NCBI RefSeq assembly: GCF_900142205.1
Contig: NZ_FRAA01000008.1
Span: 156,641-220,640, forward strand
Origin: Reichenbachiella agariperforans
Lineage (GTDB): Bacteria > Bacteroidota > Bacteroidia > Cytophagales > Cyclobacteriaceae
Direction: 5' to 3'
Length of the DNA stretch: 64,000 nucleotides
How positions within the stretch are numbered: position 1 is the stretch's first letter; each line of letters opens with the position of its first letter. Made by a program: the position numbers and the translations under genes. The notes below the pieces were generated by a model. The model searched no databases and was not told the origin of the DNA. It was given only the letters and a program-made list of their open reading frames with translations. Shown in pieces: positions 8,204 through 18,100 of this stretch.

Positions 8204-9555
8204 GCTTTGTCTCTCAATTGATCCCAAGGCCCTGTGATGGCCATGGTGAGCCCTTCTTCTTGTACATTGACGAATAGTGTTTTGCCGGATGGCGAAAAAC
8301 ATACGCCCGTGAGCTCTGATTTGGAGCCTACATTTCTACCAATGTTGTAGATCTCTCCGTCCGGCTTGATGCCTCGGATGTAGGCATCCGCTACATCCTC
8401 CACCAAGATCACATCACCCCATGGTGAAACGGTCAGGTTGTCGCAGAACTTCAGTATCTCGGTATCATTGGGTTCTGCAAACAAAGTCAAAACACCGGGC
8501 TGTTCGGCTTCCCGATCAGTCCCCTCAAACGGACTCGGTTTGTATTTGAACACCTGACCTGAGCGGTTCTTGCCGCCATTGGTACAGGCAAAATAGACCT
8601 CCTCGTTACCATACCACATGCCTTCGCCTCTATCAAAAACAGCCGCTCCCGCTTCGAAACCTCTGTGGCGCAAATCATCCGCTGGGCTTTCGACATTGTC
8701 AAGCGTCATCCATTCCACAGCAAGTGACTGGCCAACTGCCAGCGCCTGTTGTTCAATATTTCGTGTATCAAAGCTCAACTGGTCTTTGATAACCAAGGCC
8801 TGTAGCACGCCTCCTTCATGGAGCTCTCCCGGCACATGAGGCAGGTAACGATAGATCAAACTGTCGTGCTGATCCTCGGTCTGATAGACTATGCCAGTAC
8901 TGGGATCTACAGCCACCGCTTCGTGGTTGAAGCGACCCATCGCCTTGATGGGCTTAGGTACGATCAATCCTGTGCCACTGACAGGAATCTCAAAATTGTA
9001 TCCATGAGACTGCTCATTTTCTTCGCCTTGTGGCGTAGTGTCTTCCTCACAGGTGATCCAGGTGTTCCATGGAGTCGGTCCACCTGCGCAGTTGCGATTG
9101 GTACCGATCAGACTCAAAAACTGCTTCTCGACTTCCTGCTTCTCTTCGTCAAATACCACAGTAGTCGTACCTCCTAGACTTGGGTTTTTCCCAAATCCAT
9201 GGTCATAAAACTGCTCTTTGTGCAACAGATCAAACAGCTCCAAATCTTTGCCAAATGGACCAAATTCAATGGGATTAGGGCTGTTCTCATGGTTGCGGAT
9301 GAGGACGACTTTTCCATCCAAATCAAAAGCCGCCATGCCATCTGCTCTGCTCGGTACAAAGAATCCATCTGACATTTTTTCTCCCCACTGAGAGATGATC
9401 TTTGCCTCAAATCCTTCTGGTAATTCCAACCATTGATTGGCAGCTGTCATGGTTTCATTTTTGGCAAACGAACAATGGGTCAGGTACTGTGCTAGTCCTG
9501 CAAATCCTATGGAAACTACTGCAGACTGCTTGATAAATTTTCTTCTTGAATTCAT
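8200..9555 (-). CDS. phoX: PhoX-family alkaline phosphatase (DUF839)
   Basis: A 451-residue periplasmic or secreted phosphatase. The N-terminus SRRKFIKQSAVVSIGFAGLA is a twin-arginine (Tat) signal, as expected for PhoX, which folds with its calcium/iron cofactor in the cytoplasm. The family hallmark NCAGGPTPWNTWITCEED is present and carries the cofactor-bridging Cys and the acidic metal ligands. The RNHENSPNP region is also typical. PhoX releases phosphate from a wide range of monoesters. It overlaps both neighbours by an ATGA, so translation of three successive genes is coupled. In marine bacteria PhoX is usually induced by phosphate limitation. No recognisable Pho box is evident here. Confidence 0.9.
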   Translation of the reverse strand: MNSRRKFIKQSAVVSIGFAGLAQYLTHCSFAKNETMTAANQWLELPEGFEAKIISQWGEKMSDGFFVPSRADGMAAFDLDGKVVLIRNHENSPNPIEFGPFGKDLELFDLLHKEQFYDHGFGKNPSLGGTTTVVFDEEKQEVEKQFLSLIGTNRNCAGGPTPWNTWITCEEDTTPQGEENEQSHGYNFEIPVSGTGLIVPKPIKAMGRFNHEAVAVDPSTGIVYQTEDQHDSLIYRYLPHVPGELHEGGVLQALVIKDQLSFDTRNIEQQALAVGQSLAVEWMTLDNVESPADDLRHRGFEAGAAVFDRGEGMWYGNEEVYFACTNGGKNRSGQVFKYKPSPFEGTDREAEQPGVLTLFAEPNDTEILKFCDNLTVSPWGDVILVEDVADAYIRGIKPDGEIYNIGRNVGSKSELTGVCFSPSGKTLFVNVQEEGLTMAITGPWDQLRDKA

Positions 9556-10694
9556 AGTGCTGGATTGGGATGGATGGACACTGGATTGCTTCTTTCGTAG
9601 GTCGAGCTATCAAATGTGACTTGGAAAGTACTGAATGGATTGATTTCTTTGATATAGTAATCTGTGGTGATCACCTGTGCGCCTGAGCGTTTGGCAGCCT
9701 CGAATCGCTCGTAGTTGTTCTTCCTCGCTTCATCTGTATTGGCATCTGCGCGGGTTCTGACCATGTAGCCTTTTTTGACTCGCTCTCTGATTTCCTGCTC
9801 CTGCTCAATCGGATCATTCATGATGAAAAATGCAGCCATAGGGTGCGTCTCTTCTACATCCACGAACATCGGTTTGCTCGCTACGTCACCTTGCAAATAC
9901 TGCTCAGTTAGTTCACGACCTGCATCGAAGACAAACAAAACTTTCCCTCTCGAAGCGTCCAATGCTGGCCAGCCAGTAGTCAAGACCGCTTCCCTCAAAC
10001 TCGCTGCTGATCCCTGTACCAGTCCAGGGGTGATCAGCTCTTCATCTGCAAATACAGCTGCGATCTCCGCATCCAAACTATCCAAAGCCTGTGCATCGAA
10101 AGCCGTCACTTCGGTATATCCTGGCTTGTTGATGCCGGAGTTCTTAGGATTGATCGTGATGATGATAGGGAAATGGGTAGGATTTGCCATAGACCAGGTC
10201 CGTACATCCGACAAACATCCCTTGAAAGTCAAACAGTGACTCCTAAAGTCAATGTCCGGGATATGAAAAGTTTTGATGCCCCGAGTCGACAACTCATGAG
10301 CCGTATCGAATGGTAAGGCTGGGATTCCCAGAGAATCCATCAACTGCAAAGCCAAAGGCTGCTGAAAACGCCCTCCTTCTGGGTCATACACGACATCTAT
10401 TTCCAGATTCCTCAGTCCCAAATCCAACTGCTGATCGAGTGGCAGGTGTCTGTAGTCCAAGCCCATCGCACCAGAGTCTTCTTGAATCAACAATTGCATC
10501 AGGGCGGGTTCTATACCGCTCTTGTAACTGTTGTGGCTACCGATGACTTGCATTTGGTTGAGCTTGATTGGTACTTGGGTTTCTTGCTTGGGTTGGCAGG
10601 CGATTGCTGTCAGGAAGAGAAAGAATATGGGGGTCAAATGTTTCATGAATATAAAATGATTAATTGCTAAATTCTTTTGGGTTGGGTGAATCAT
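9552..10694 (-). CDS. PI-PLC-like phosphodiesterase lipoprotein
   Basis: A 380-residue protein with a lipoprotein signal (FFLFLTAIAC) and a calcium-dependent PI-PLC (PI-PLC-C1) domain. The first catalytic His is in VIGSHNSYK, acidic metal residues follow in LRNLEIDVVYD, and the second His is probably in DIDFRSHC. Enzymes of this fold split a phosphodiester to release a head group from a lipid. ATG 10694 gives a third ATGA overlap in a row with the upstream gene, hence this start. ATG 10646 (MKHLTPIFF) would give a shorter, more conventional signal peptide and is a serious alternative. Among the phosphatases here it is the best candidate for attacking phospho- or phosphonolipids. Confidence 0.8.
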   Translation of the reverse strand: MIHPTQKNLAINHFIFMKHLTPIFFLFLTAIACQPKQETQVPIKLNQMQVIGSHNSYKSGIEPALMQLLIQEDSGAMGLDYRHLPLDQQLDLGLRNLEIDVVYDPEGGRFQQPLALQLMDSLGIPALPFDTAHELSTRGIKTFHIPDIDFRSHCLTFKGCLSDVRTWSMANPTHFPIIITINPKNSGINKPGYTEVTAFDAQALDSLDAEIAAVFADEELITPGLVQGSAASLREAVLTTGWPALDASRGKVLFVFDAGRELTEQYLQGDVASKPMFVDVEETHPMAAFFIMNDPIEQEQEIRERVKKGYMVRTRADANTDEARKNNYERFEAAKRSGAQVITTDYYIKEINPFSTFQVTFDSSTYERSNPVSIHPNPAL

Positions 10695-12358
10695 TGGTGC
10701 GTTAAGGTTAGACTATCCATCAATTGATTTTCCAGATCATAGGCTCTGAAAGTCAATGATTTGCCTTGTACTGTAGCTATACCATAGTGGTGTTTTTTGA
10801 TGACGGTATCCATGACTGGCCAGTCGGACAAACCCGAAGGTTCAAGACCTCCTCCTCCACCACCTACAACCAGAAACGCTGTCTTTTGCGCTCCAAACTG
10901 ACGGATCAATCGCTCATAGTCATGGCTGTGTCCAGCGACCACTAGATCGATGCGAGTGGATTCAAAAAGCGGCTCTAGGAGTTCCAGTATAGATACCTCA
11001 CCGTGATAGCCTGGCCAACCTTGTGAGTAAGGCGGATGATGCAATACAATCCATCGCCACTCCGCTGACACCCAAGCGGATGAATGAATCTGCTCAATAA
11101 ACCAATCGTACTGCGCAGAGCCCTCTGGTATCCCAACAGGAAACCGTTCATCAGGATCCAATGCAATGAAAGCACAATTGCCCTCAGTCCATGAGAAATA
11201 CTGCTTTTGATGAGGCAAAGCAGCAAACTCAAAGTAATTCTTTGGATGGAGGTCATCGTAATACCCGTCATAATCATGATTGCCCGGCACTGGATAATGC
11301 ACAAAAGTGGACTGACTCAAGGCCTCTACAAACTGTAAATATGCGAAACGGTCACTACCCTGATCAACAAGATCCCCTGCTCCTAAACCGAAGGCGGGTT
11401 CATGTTCATTCATACGAGATATAAGCTGCCCAAATGTTGTCCAACCTCCTTGGCTATCTCCCCAGAGTGCCAATTGGAAAGTGTCCTTTACCATTTGTTT
11501 TTGGAAACTATAGATCTGCGATTGCGTCTTTCCTTGTTGTATTTGGTAATAGATTATGTTCTCAAAGGATGGAAAAGAAGTCAGAAAATTCCCTGAAACA
11601 CCTGAGACCGTTTTGTGCAGATTGAGATCTAAAGAATCTTTTCCGAATCGGAGGATTGCCTGCTCTATTCCCTCAGATTGCCACCTTAGGTAGAGACTAT
11701 CATTGGCTGCTTGCCAGTAGGGATCGGTAAGCATGGCTGGATATACTGACAAATCTGCTTGTTTCAAATCTGGATGAATCAAGCTGAGCTTTCGCTCTGT
11801 GATCCACTGATCGTAATGTTTTTGTTGGGTGCTCTGATAGTCTGACCAGCCCTTTTGAGCAATCCATTGGACACTTCTGAGCCCACCCTCCATGGCGTTG
11901 TTGAGCACTCGAATCGTGATTTCTGTAGGTTGATTGGATGTAGCATGAATGGGAAAATATTCTCCTGTCAATCGATGAGCACGCTGGCCATTGAGCCAAA
12001 GCTGTGCGCCATCATCGGCACGAATGTGCAGTACGCCGTTATCGAGTGGCACAGAGGTTCTGTACCAAATCGGTGAATTGGGCAGTAGGATTCGATGTGG
12101 GAGTGTTACAGACTCGCTACTATCAAAGGACGGTATGGTGGGATTCAAGCCTCCAACCGTATCTGTGGCAATTACCTGCCAGTCTTGATTGACATCCATG
12201 CCAACCATCATAGGCAAATGCAGCAGAGAGTCCAACCTTGCATTGGCTGTCAAGTCTCCTAATAACACATCCGAATAAGTAGGAATGGGGAAATGAGTCT
12301 GAGGGCTACTACACCCCCAGACAAACAAAATTACAAACGTAACAACTAGTCTATTCAT
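10691..12358 (-). CDS. metallophosphoesterase lipoprotein
   Basis: A 555-residue exported lipoprotein (MNRLVVTFVILFVWGCSSP, lipobox VWGC). The first 250 or so residues include a beta-rich region with a carbohydrate-binding-like stretch (LHIRADDGAQLWLNGQ). The C-terminal half is a calcineurin-like metallophosphoesterase with a full motif set: GDSQGGW, GAGDLVDQG, PGNHDYDG, VLHHPPYS and AGHSHDYER. Unlike the other metallophosphoesterase in the cluster, its GNHD motif is intact. It probably works at the outer membrane or in the periplasm on phosphomonoesters or diesters released from imported substrate. It lies 9 bp after the preceding gene and overlaps the PI-PLC gene. Confidence 0.87.
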   Translation of the reverse strand: MNRLVVTFVILFVWGCSSPQTHFPIPTYSDVLLGDLTANARLDSLLHLPMMVGMDVNQDWQVIATDTVGGLNPTIPSFDSSESVTLPHRILLPNSPIWYRTSVPLDNGVLHIRADDGAQLWLNGQRAHRLTGEYFPIHATSNQPTEITIRVLNNAMEGGLRSVQWIAQKGWSDYQSTQQKHYDQWITERKLSLIHPDLKQADLSVYPAMLTDPYWQAANDSLYLRWQSEGIEQAILRFGKDSLDLNLHKTVSGVSGNFLTSFPSFENIIYYQIQQGKTQSQIYSFQKQMVKDTFQLALWGDSQGGWTTFGQLISRMNEHEPAFGLGAGDLVDQGSDRFAYLQFVEALSQSTFVHYPVPGNHDYDGYYDDLHPKNYFEFAALPHQKQYFSWTEGNCAFIALDPDERFPVGIPEGSAQYDWFIEQIHSSAWVSAEWRWIVLHHPPYSQGWPGYHGEVSILELLEPLFESTRIDLVVAGHSHDYERLIRQFGAQKTAFLVVGGGGGGLEPSGLSDWPVMDTVIKKHHYGIATVQGKSLTFRAYDLENQLMDSLTLTHQ

Positions 12359-12367
12359 AAATCACTA

Positions 12368-13444
12368 CTACTGAATTGCTCCCTGCACTGCCTCACCAGC
12401 TTTAGGTTGCTTGTATTTTTCTCCCAGAGCCTCCATGACAGTACGCGCCACTTGGTTTTGGTAAAACTGCCCTTCTTCTTTTATTTCACCTTTAGTAGGG
12501 GTATCTGGTCCCATCACTGCTATCCAGATTTCACCAGCATCTTTGATGCGGTTGCCATGGTGCTGCCAAGTTTTCTTTGGGTGTGTGCCACGGCCGTGAT
12601 CCGTTGTGATGATCAGAGTCGTCTTGCCTTTGTACTGTTCCTGAGACTGTGCATAATCCCATAGCTCTTTGATATAAGCATCCGTTTGCTTCGCAGATTT
12701 CAAATACTGGTCGTACTCGCCATCATGAGCAAAATCATCCGTCTCACCGTAGGCGACATAGAGCACCTTAGGCTTGTTTTTCTTCATGTACTCCATGGCA
12801 TAGTGATGGGTAAACACATCCAACCGAACGCCACCCCAAGGGCCTCTGATCTCGTCCTGAATCTTGTTCAAGAAAGACTCGGTCTCGTTAGGACTATCAG
12901 TTGCTTTCTCAAACCCGGCATTGATTGGGAGACCACTGCGCTCCCTGTTGATGATGTAGGGGAACACATCCCAAGAGCCGAAGGCTGCTACTTGCCCCTT
13001 GTATTTTTTGGTATTGTTGAGATGCTCTAGAATGGTGACATTGGGATTGTTGATTTTATCGTTGCTACTGATGTTTTCGTCATCTGCAAAACCCGTCAAT
13101 ATCTCGTTATAGCCTGGGTATGAAAACCACATTTGGTTGCTGCAGTCTACCTTATTTCCATACTTCCTATTGCCATAGAGTTGCCCCTCTGCTGCGATGG
13201 TGTTCCAAAAGAAAGGCATCAACATTTCTCTTCTTTGTAGTGGATCATTGACCCAAAATGCTTCGGTCAGTTCTTCTGGATTCTCGACATATTTAGAATC
13301 ATCAACTAATAAAGAGTCCGCTCCACCGAACAATTCTTGCCATCTCAAACCATCAAGAGATACGAGTATGACATTTTCTGTTTTCTGCGCCAAGCTCATA
13401 ATTGACATTGAGCATAGTAGGCACAGTATTGATATTTTTTTCAT
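12368..13444 (-). CDS. exported alkaline-phosphatase-superfamily phosphatase/phosphodiesterase
   Basis: A 358-residue protein with a Sec signal peptide (MKKISILCLLCSMSIMSLAQ). It has the two-metal alkaline phosphatase/nucleotide pyrophosphatase fold: first metal Asp in VILVSLDGLRW, a probable Ser nucleophile in MWFSYPGYNEIL, further ligands in DDFAHDGEYD and TTDHGRGTH, and the last His in WQHHG. The fold covers phosphatases, phosphodiesterases, sulfatases and phosphonate hydrolases, and the motifs do not fix the substrate. Its place in a phosphoesterase cluster argues for phosphate esters. It follows SusD after an intrinsic terminator, so its dosage may be set apart from the importer. Confidence 0.83.
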   Translation of the reverse strand: MKKISILCLLCSMSIMSLAQKTENVILVSLDGLRWQELFGGADSLLVDDSKYVENPEELTEAFWVNDPLQRREMLMPFFWNTIAAEGQLYGNRKYGNKVDCSNQMWFSYPGYNEILTGFADDENISSNDKINNPNVTILEHLNNTKKYKGQVAAFGSWDVFPYIINRERSGLPINAGFEKATDSPNETESFLNKIQDEIRGPWGGVRLDVFTHHYAMEYMKKNKPKVLYVAYGETDDFAHDGEYDQYLKSAKQTDAYIKELWDYAQSQEQYKGKTTLIITTDHGRGTHPKKTWQHHGNRIKDAGEIWIAVMGPDTPTKGEIKEEGQFYQNQVARTVMEALGEKYKQPKAGEAVQGAIQ

Positions 13445-13513
13445 CCTTAAAGTATTGTGTTTTTTGACAAAATTTGATTGCTAGTGTGCTAGACATCATT
13501 ATATCGAAAAGAC

Positions 13514-13553
13514 AAACCACCCCGTCTCTTATTCAGAGGTGAAGGGGTGGTTT
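13514..13553. terminator. intrinsic terminator/attenuator after susD
   Basis: AAACCACCCC (13514-13523) pairs perfectly with GGGGTGGTTT (13544-13553), a 10-bp stem with a 20-nt loop that itself can form a short inner stem. The T-rich tail is stronger on the plus strand, but on the minus strand the stem is followed by GTCTTTTCG. It sits between SusD and the phosphatase genes, so it would reduce read-through into the enzymes. Confidence 0.7.
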
Positions 13554-13569
13554 TTATATCCTTATCGTA

Positions 13570-15120
13570 TTAATTTATATCCCACCACACTTTCGTGTTG
13601 AGATTGTCTGGTCCCTGACGAGCGATCACTGCATCGTAATTATCCTTGTTGAGAGCCTGTACATCAGTCGGGTAGATGAATCTCACTGGCACTGTCGACT
13701 GTACTGCTCCTGCTCCAGGCGTGATCGTCGGGTAACCCGTTCTTCTCCAGTCGAACCATGCCTCCATTCCGCTGAAAAACAATGCGATCCACTTTTGTGT
13801 CCCGATTTTCTCCAAAAGCTCTGCTTGCGTCCCAGTGTAAGCCACATCTGCTTGTGTGAAATAAGTCGCGTCTGGCGCTACTGCTGCACTGATATCAGTA
13901 TAACCACCCACATCAAGTCTCGATATGTAGTAGTCAAATGAAGATTGAATGCCATTCGTGTAGTAAGTCTCGGCATCACCCGTCGAAATAAACCCACGCT
14001 CTCTCGCCTCTGCCAATACAAACTGCAACTCAGAATAGCTCATCAAGATCGATTGTCTTGCAATCGGTGAAGCCAAATCATCACATGCTGAACAGGAGAA
14101 CATCAAGCCTACTCTAGAGATGTAGTTAGATCCGCCCTTATCCGCTTCACCACTAGGAGAGTAAGCCAATGCCTCTTCATCAGCTAGGCCATTAGGCACT
14201 CCTTGATAGTCATCCAAAGCCCCAACAAGCCCTGCGCCAGAATTAGTAGTAGGTTGAGCATAAGCGTAGATTCTGTTGTCATTCAATGACTTGAGAATGT
14301 CTTCCATATTTTCGCTCAGTCGATACTCATCAAATGAACCTGAACGCGTCGTATAAAGTGGCTGCTGATTCGGGTTATCTTGCAAATACTGCAATGCGGC
14401 ATTGTCTTCATTGCCTGTCATGATTGGGTAAGTACTCGCATCACTCATGATCGCTTGCATCGCAGCACTAGGATCTATTCTATCAGACAGTCTCATGTGA
14501 ATTCTCAACAATAGGGAGTTTGCAAACTTCTTCCACAACATGATGTCTCCAGCGAACAAAATATCTCCTTCGATACTCGCTCCTAATGGATCTAAAAGTG
14601 TATTAGCTGATTCTAGATCAGCAATAATCCCTGCGTATATATCGGACTGCGTATCAAAAACCGGTGAATTCACACCAGACTTGGCCGCTACAGCTTGACT
14701 ATATGGCAAATCGCCATAAGTATCTGTCATCACAGAGTACATCCAAGATTTCATCACGAGTGCGACTCCTTTGTAATTGTCCTCACCTGACTCTTCAGAG
14801 ATATTGATGATATTCTGCACATCACGCATCGAATTGAAGAATGGATCATACGGATCACTAGCGGGTCCCCAGTTATAACGATCCTCGTTAGTAAACTGAA
14901 TTTTTGCAGAATATTGCATCACGACATTACCATACCCCCATGCTAGACCAGCGGTCTCAGACACTCCTTTTCTGATGACAGTCGGAAGCAAGAGAGAAGC
15001 AGGCACAGCCTCAGGGCTATTGGGGTTGACGTTGGTTTCTTCGAACCCTTGGTCACAGGCTGACACAGCAAATGCTAATGCTAGCGCTACGGGAATTGCT
15101 TTTATATTAATTTTTTTCAT
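13570..15120 (-). CDS. SusD/RagB-family outer-membrane binding lipoprotein
   Basis: A 516-residue SusD-like lipoprotein with signal peptide and lipobox (LALAFAVSACDQG). The N-terminal NVNPNSPEAVPASLLLPTVI and the C-terminal region (FFSGMEAWFDWRRTGYPTI) are typical of the SusD-like/RagB families; in between is the usual TPR-like helical domain. SusD proteins form a lid on the SusC barrel and capture substrate. It follows the susC gene by 38 bp. The genes downstream encode phosphoesterases rather than glycosidases, so the captured substrate is probably phosphorus-containing. Such SusCD pairs tied to phosphate acquisition have been described in Bacteroidota. Confidence 0.92.
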   Translation of the reverse strand: MKKINIKAIPVALALAFAVSACDQGFEETNVNPNSPEAVPASLLLPTVIRKGVSETAGLAWGYGNVVMQYSAKIQFTNEDRYNWGPASDPYDPFFNSMRDVQNIINISEESGEDNYKGVALVMKSWMYSVMTDTYGDLPYSQAVAAKSGVNSPVFDTQSDIYAGIIADLESANTLLDPLGASIEGDILFAGDIMLWKKFANSLLLRIHMRLSDRIDPSAAMQAIMSDASTYPIMTGNEDNAALQYLQDNPNQQPLYTTRSGSFDEYRLSENMEDILKSLNDNRIYAYAQPTTNSGAGLVGALDDYQGVPNGLADEEALAYSPSGEADKGGSNYISRVGLMFSCSACDDLASPIARQSILMSYSELQFVLAEARERGFISTGDAETYYTNGIQSSFDYYISRLDVGGYTDISAAVAPDATYFTQADVAYTGTQAELLEKIGTQKWIALFFSGMEAWFDWRRTGYPTITPGAGAVQSTVPVRFIYPTDVQALNKDNYDAVIARQGPDNLNTKVWWDIN

Positions 15121-15158
15121 CTTTCTGTATTTATACTATTTAGAAATATGTCCCTGAA

Positions 15159-18100
15159 TTATAGGTTGATGTTGATATTGAAACCGTAACTTCTCGCAGA
15201 TGGGTAGGCCATGTTTTCTATCCCTGGCTGTAGTGTCCCTCCACTCATCGCCATGACATCTGGGTCAAAATGCGGGTTCTCCGTCCAAAGAGCTAGATTT
15301 CTACCTACTACAGATACTTTGATCGATCTAACTGGCGTACTAACAAACCACTTGCTAGGCATCGTGTAGCTCAACTTAACCTCTCTCAACTTGACATACG
15401 ACGCATCATACTTTGCAGCCTCTACGTTGTTTCGCTCGTAGTATCTGTTGTGCCAATTTCTAGAAGCAACTTTCACATTATTTGGTATAAAAGAACCATC
15501 GGCATTTTGAATTACACCTTCAGAAATGATACCGTTTCCATCTAAAGCTAGGTCATAGCCATTCTCTCTTCCATATAATGTCTCTTTCAACTGACCAGAA
15601 GTACTGCCAATCGTCTTGGTTCGAGACACAACTATACCTCCTTGACGGATATCAAACAAAACCCCCAATGATAGGCCTTTGAATGAAAGCGTATTTTGGA
15701 TACCCATCATCCAGTCTGGGTTATAGTTGCCTTGTTTTTCCAATTCAGAACCACGGAGAGGTGTACCTTCAGCTGAGTGAATAATCTGACCGTAATACGG
15801 ACTGTTCTCATCTTCAACTCTCGCAAAACCAACACCATAGATATCCCCCATTCGCTCACCTACTCGTGCTTGTACATAAGCTCCATTTATTTCAGTCATG
15901 GTATATGTATCTAAGCCTTCCGTCAATTCGATTACTTTTGATCTGTTTCGTGTAAAGTTGACTCCCATCTCCCAGGTCAATCCATTGGCCAACTGAACTG
16001 GCGTAGCGTTCACCATAAGTTCGATTCCGTTGTTTTGAATCTCTCCTGCGTTGATGATACGGCTATTATAGCCTGTAGCTATATCCAATGCGATCGGGAT
16101 GATCTGATCACTTGTACGATTGTCATAGTATGTAAAATCTAATCCCAATCTACCTTTAAAGAGCCTCACATCTGCACCCAACTCGAATGAAGCTGTTTTC
16201 TCTGGCTTCAACTCAGCATTAGCCAAAACAGAAGACTCACTTTTAGCCTGAGTAGAACCCCATGCAGTCTCTGACACATAGACATTAGACAGACTGTATG
16301 GATTTGTATCGTTACCAACCTGTGCGTATGCGCCTCTCAACTTAACAAATGAAATCGGTGACGGAAGCGCTACCATATCACTAATCACCGCACTCAATGT
16401 CGTTGATGGGTAGAAATAGCTATTGTTATCAACTGGCAATGTCGAAGACCAGTCATTTCGTCCTGTGACATCCAAGAAGATCATGTTCTTGTATGCGAAC
16501 TGAGCGTAACCATATAGCGAGTTAATTTTCTTCTCAGTATCGTTTTGAGAAACTTGAAGATTGACAGCCGAATTAGAGAAGTTATAAATCCCTGGAATCA
16601 ATAGCTGAGGAGCAACGGTTTGATTGTAGTTGAAGGTTTGCTTCATTTGATTACCTCCTACTGAAACCGTGAAACCAAAGTCCTTATTCAATTGCTTATT
16701 GTATGTCAAAAGGAAGTCAGAATTGCGTTCGTTGAAGTACAATTTATCCTCACGATACATACCTAATGGGAATCTCTGTGTACTAAAGGCTCTTTTTCTA
16801 TCTCTGAGTTCGTTGTAAAAATCAGTACCTGTTCTAACCATCAAGCTCAACTCATTGGTAAACTTGTAGGTAGCAGACACATTCCCCAATACTCTGTCCT
16901 TGGATTGACCATTAGTATTTTCGTAGGTCGTGAAATAAGGATTGTCGTGGTAGTTGTAGTTGTAATTGAACTGTTGTACACCTTCCATCCCTGGCATCCA
17001 ATAATTCTTCAGGTTGTTGGTATTGACCTGACGACCATACCATATCCATAAGTACATCAAACTCTCCGTACCATAACTAATCGCTGGGCGGTTGCCACTC
17101 TCAGTATTGATGTAGTTGATAGAAGCATTGATTTTCAATTTATCCGTCAAGTTCACCCCTGTATTCAAAGCAAGTGTGTTTCTTTTCAAATCAGTATTTG
17201 GTACCATTCCCTTTTGATCCAAATTGGTATATGACAGCCTTATGTTTCCTTTGTCATTAGACGAAGCAATCGAGATACTATTCGTCAGTGTCACTCCTGT
17301 TTCGAAAAAGTCATTGATATTGTCTGGACTTGGAGACCATGCAGTAGGTGTGATAGTACTCCCAGCAGGTGCATTAAGATCACCTCCCCTAAACCCATCA
17401 ATATTTCGTGGTGAGTCAAACTGCGAGATCAACTGACCGTCCAACTTAGGACCCCAGCTTTCGTCCACACCATCCGCGATCCCTGATCCCGAACCATCTA
17501 CAAACTCGAACTGACCATTGTTTCCTTGTCCGTATGTATTTTGCCACTCTGGCAAACGCAATGGATTCTCAAAAGTCGTATTAGAGTTGATAGTTATCCC
17601 GATTCCTTTGGAGGATTTCCCTGTCTTGGTTGTGATTAAAATTGCCCCGTTAGCAGCACGTGAGCCATACAGGGCTGCTGCTGCAGGCCCTTTAAGAACA
17701 GACACCGTAGCAATATCATCTGGGTTAATTTCTCCTGCGGCGTTCCCGTAATCCACTTCTAGGTTTCCACTACCCGATGCGCCCTGCACTTGATTACTAA
17801 TTGGAATACCATCCACGATGAACAAGGGCTGATTTCCATTGATGTTCAATGAGGACTCTCCTCTGATCGTAACTCTAGCCGATCCTCCTATGGTAGATCC
17901 TGAGTTAGTCACCTGTACACCTGCGACTTTACCACTCAACCCACTGACCATATTGGTCTCGCGCGCTTCGGTCATGTCATCACCTTGTACTTCTTGCACT
18001 GAATAGCCTAGTGCCTTAGTTTCTCTTTCCACACCAAGAGCAGTGACCACTACCTCGTGGAGTTCTTTTACATTTTCTGCTAATGTAGCGTCCACTACTG

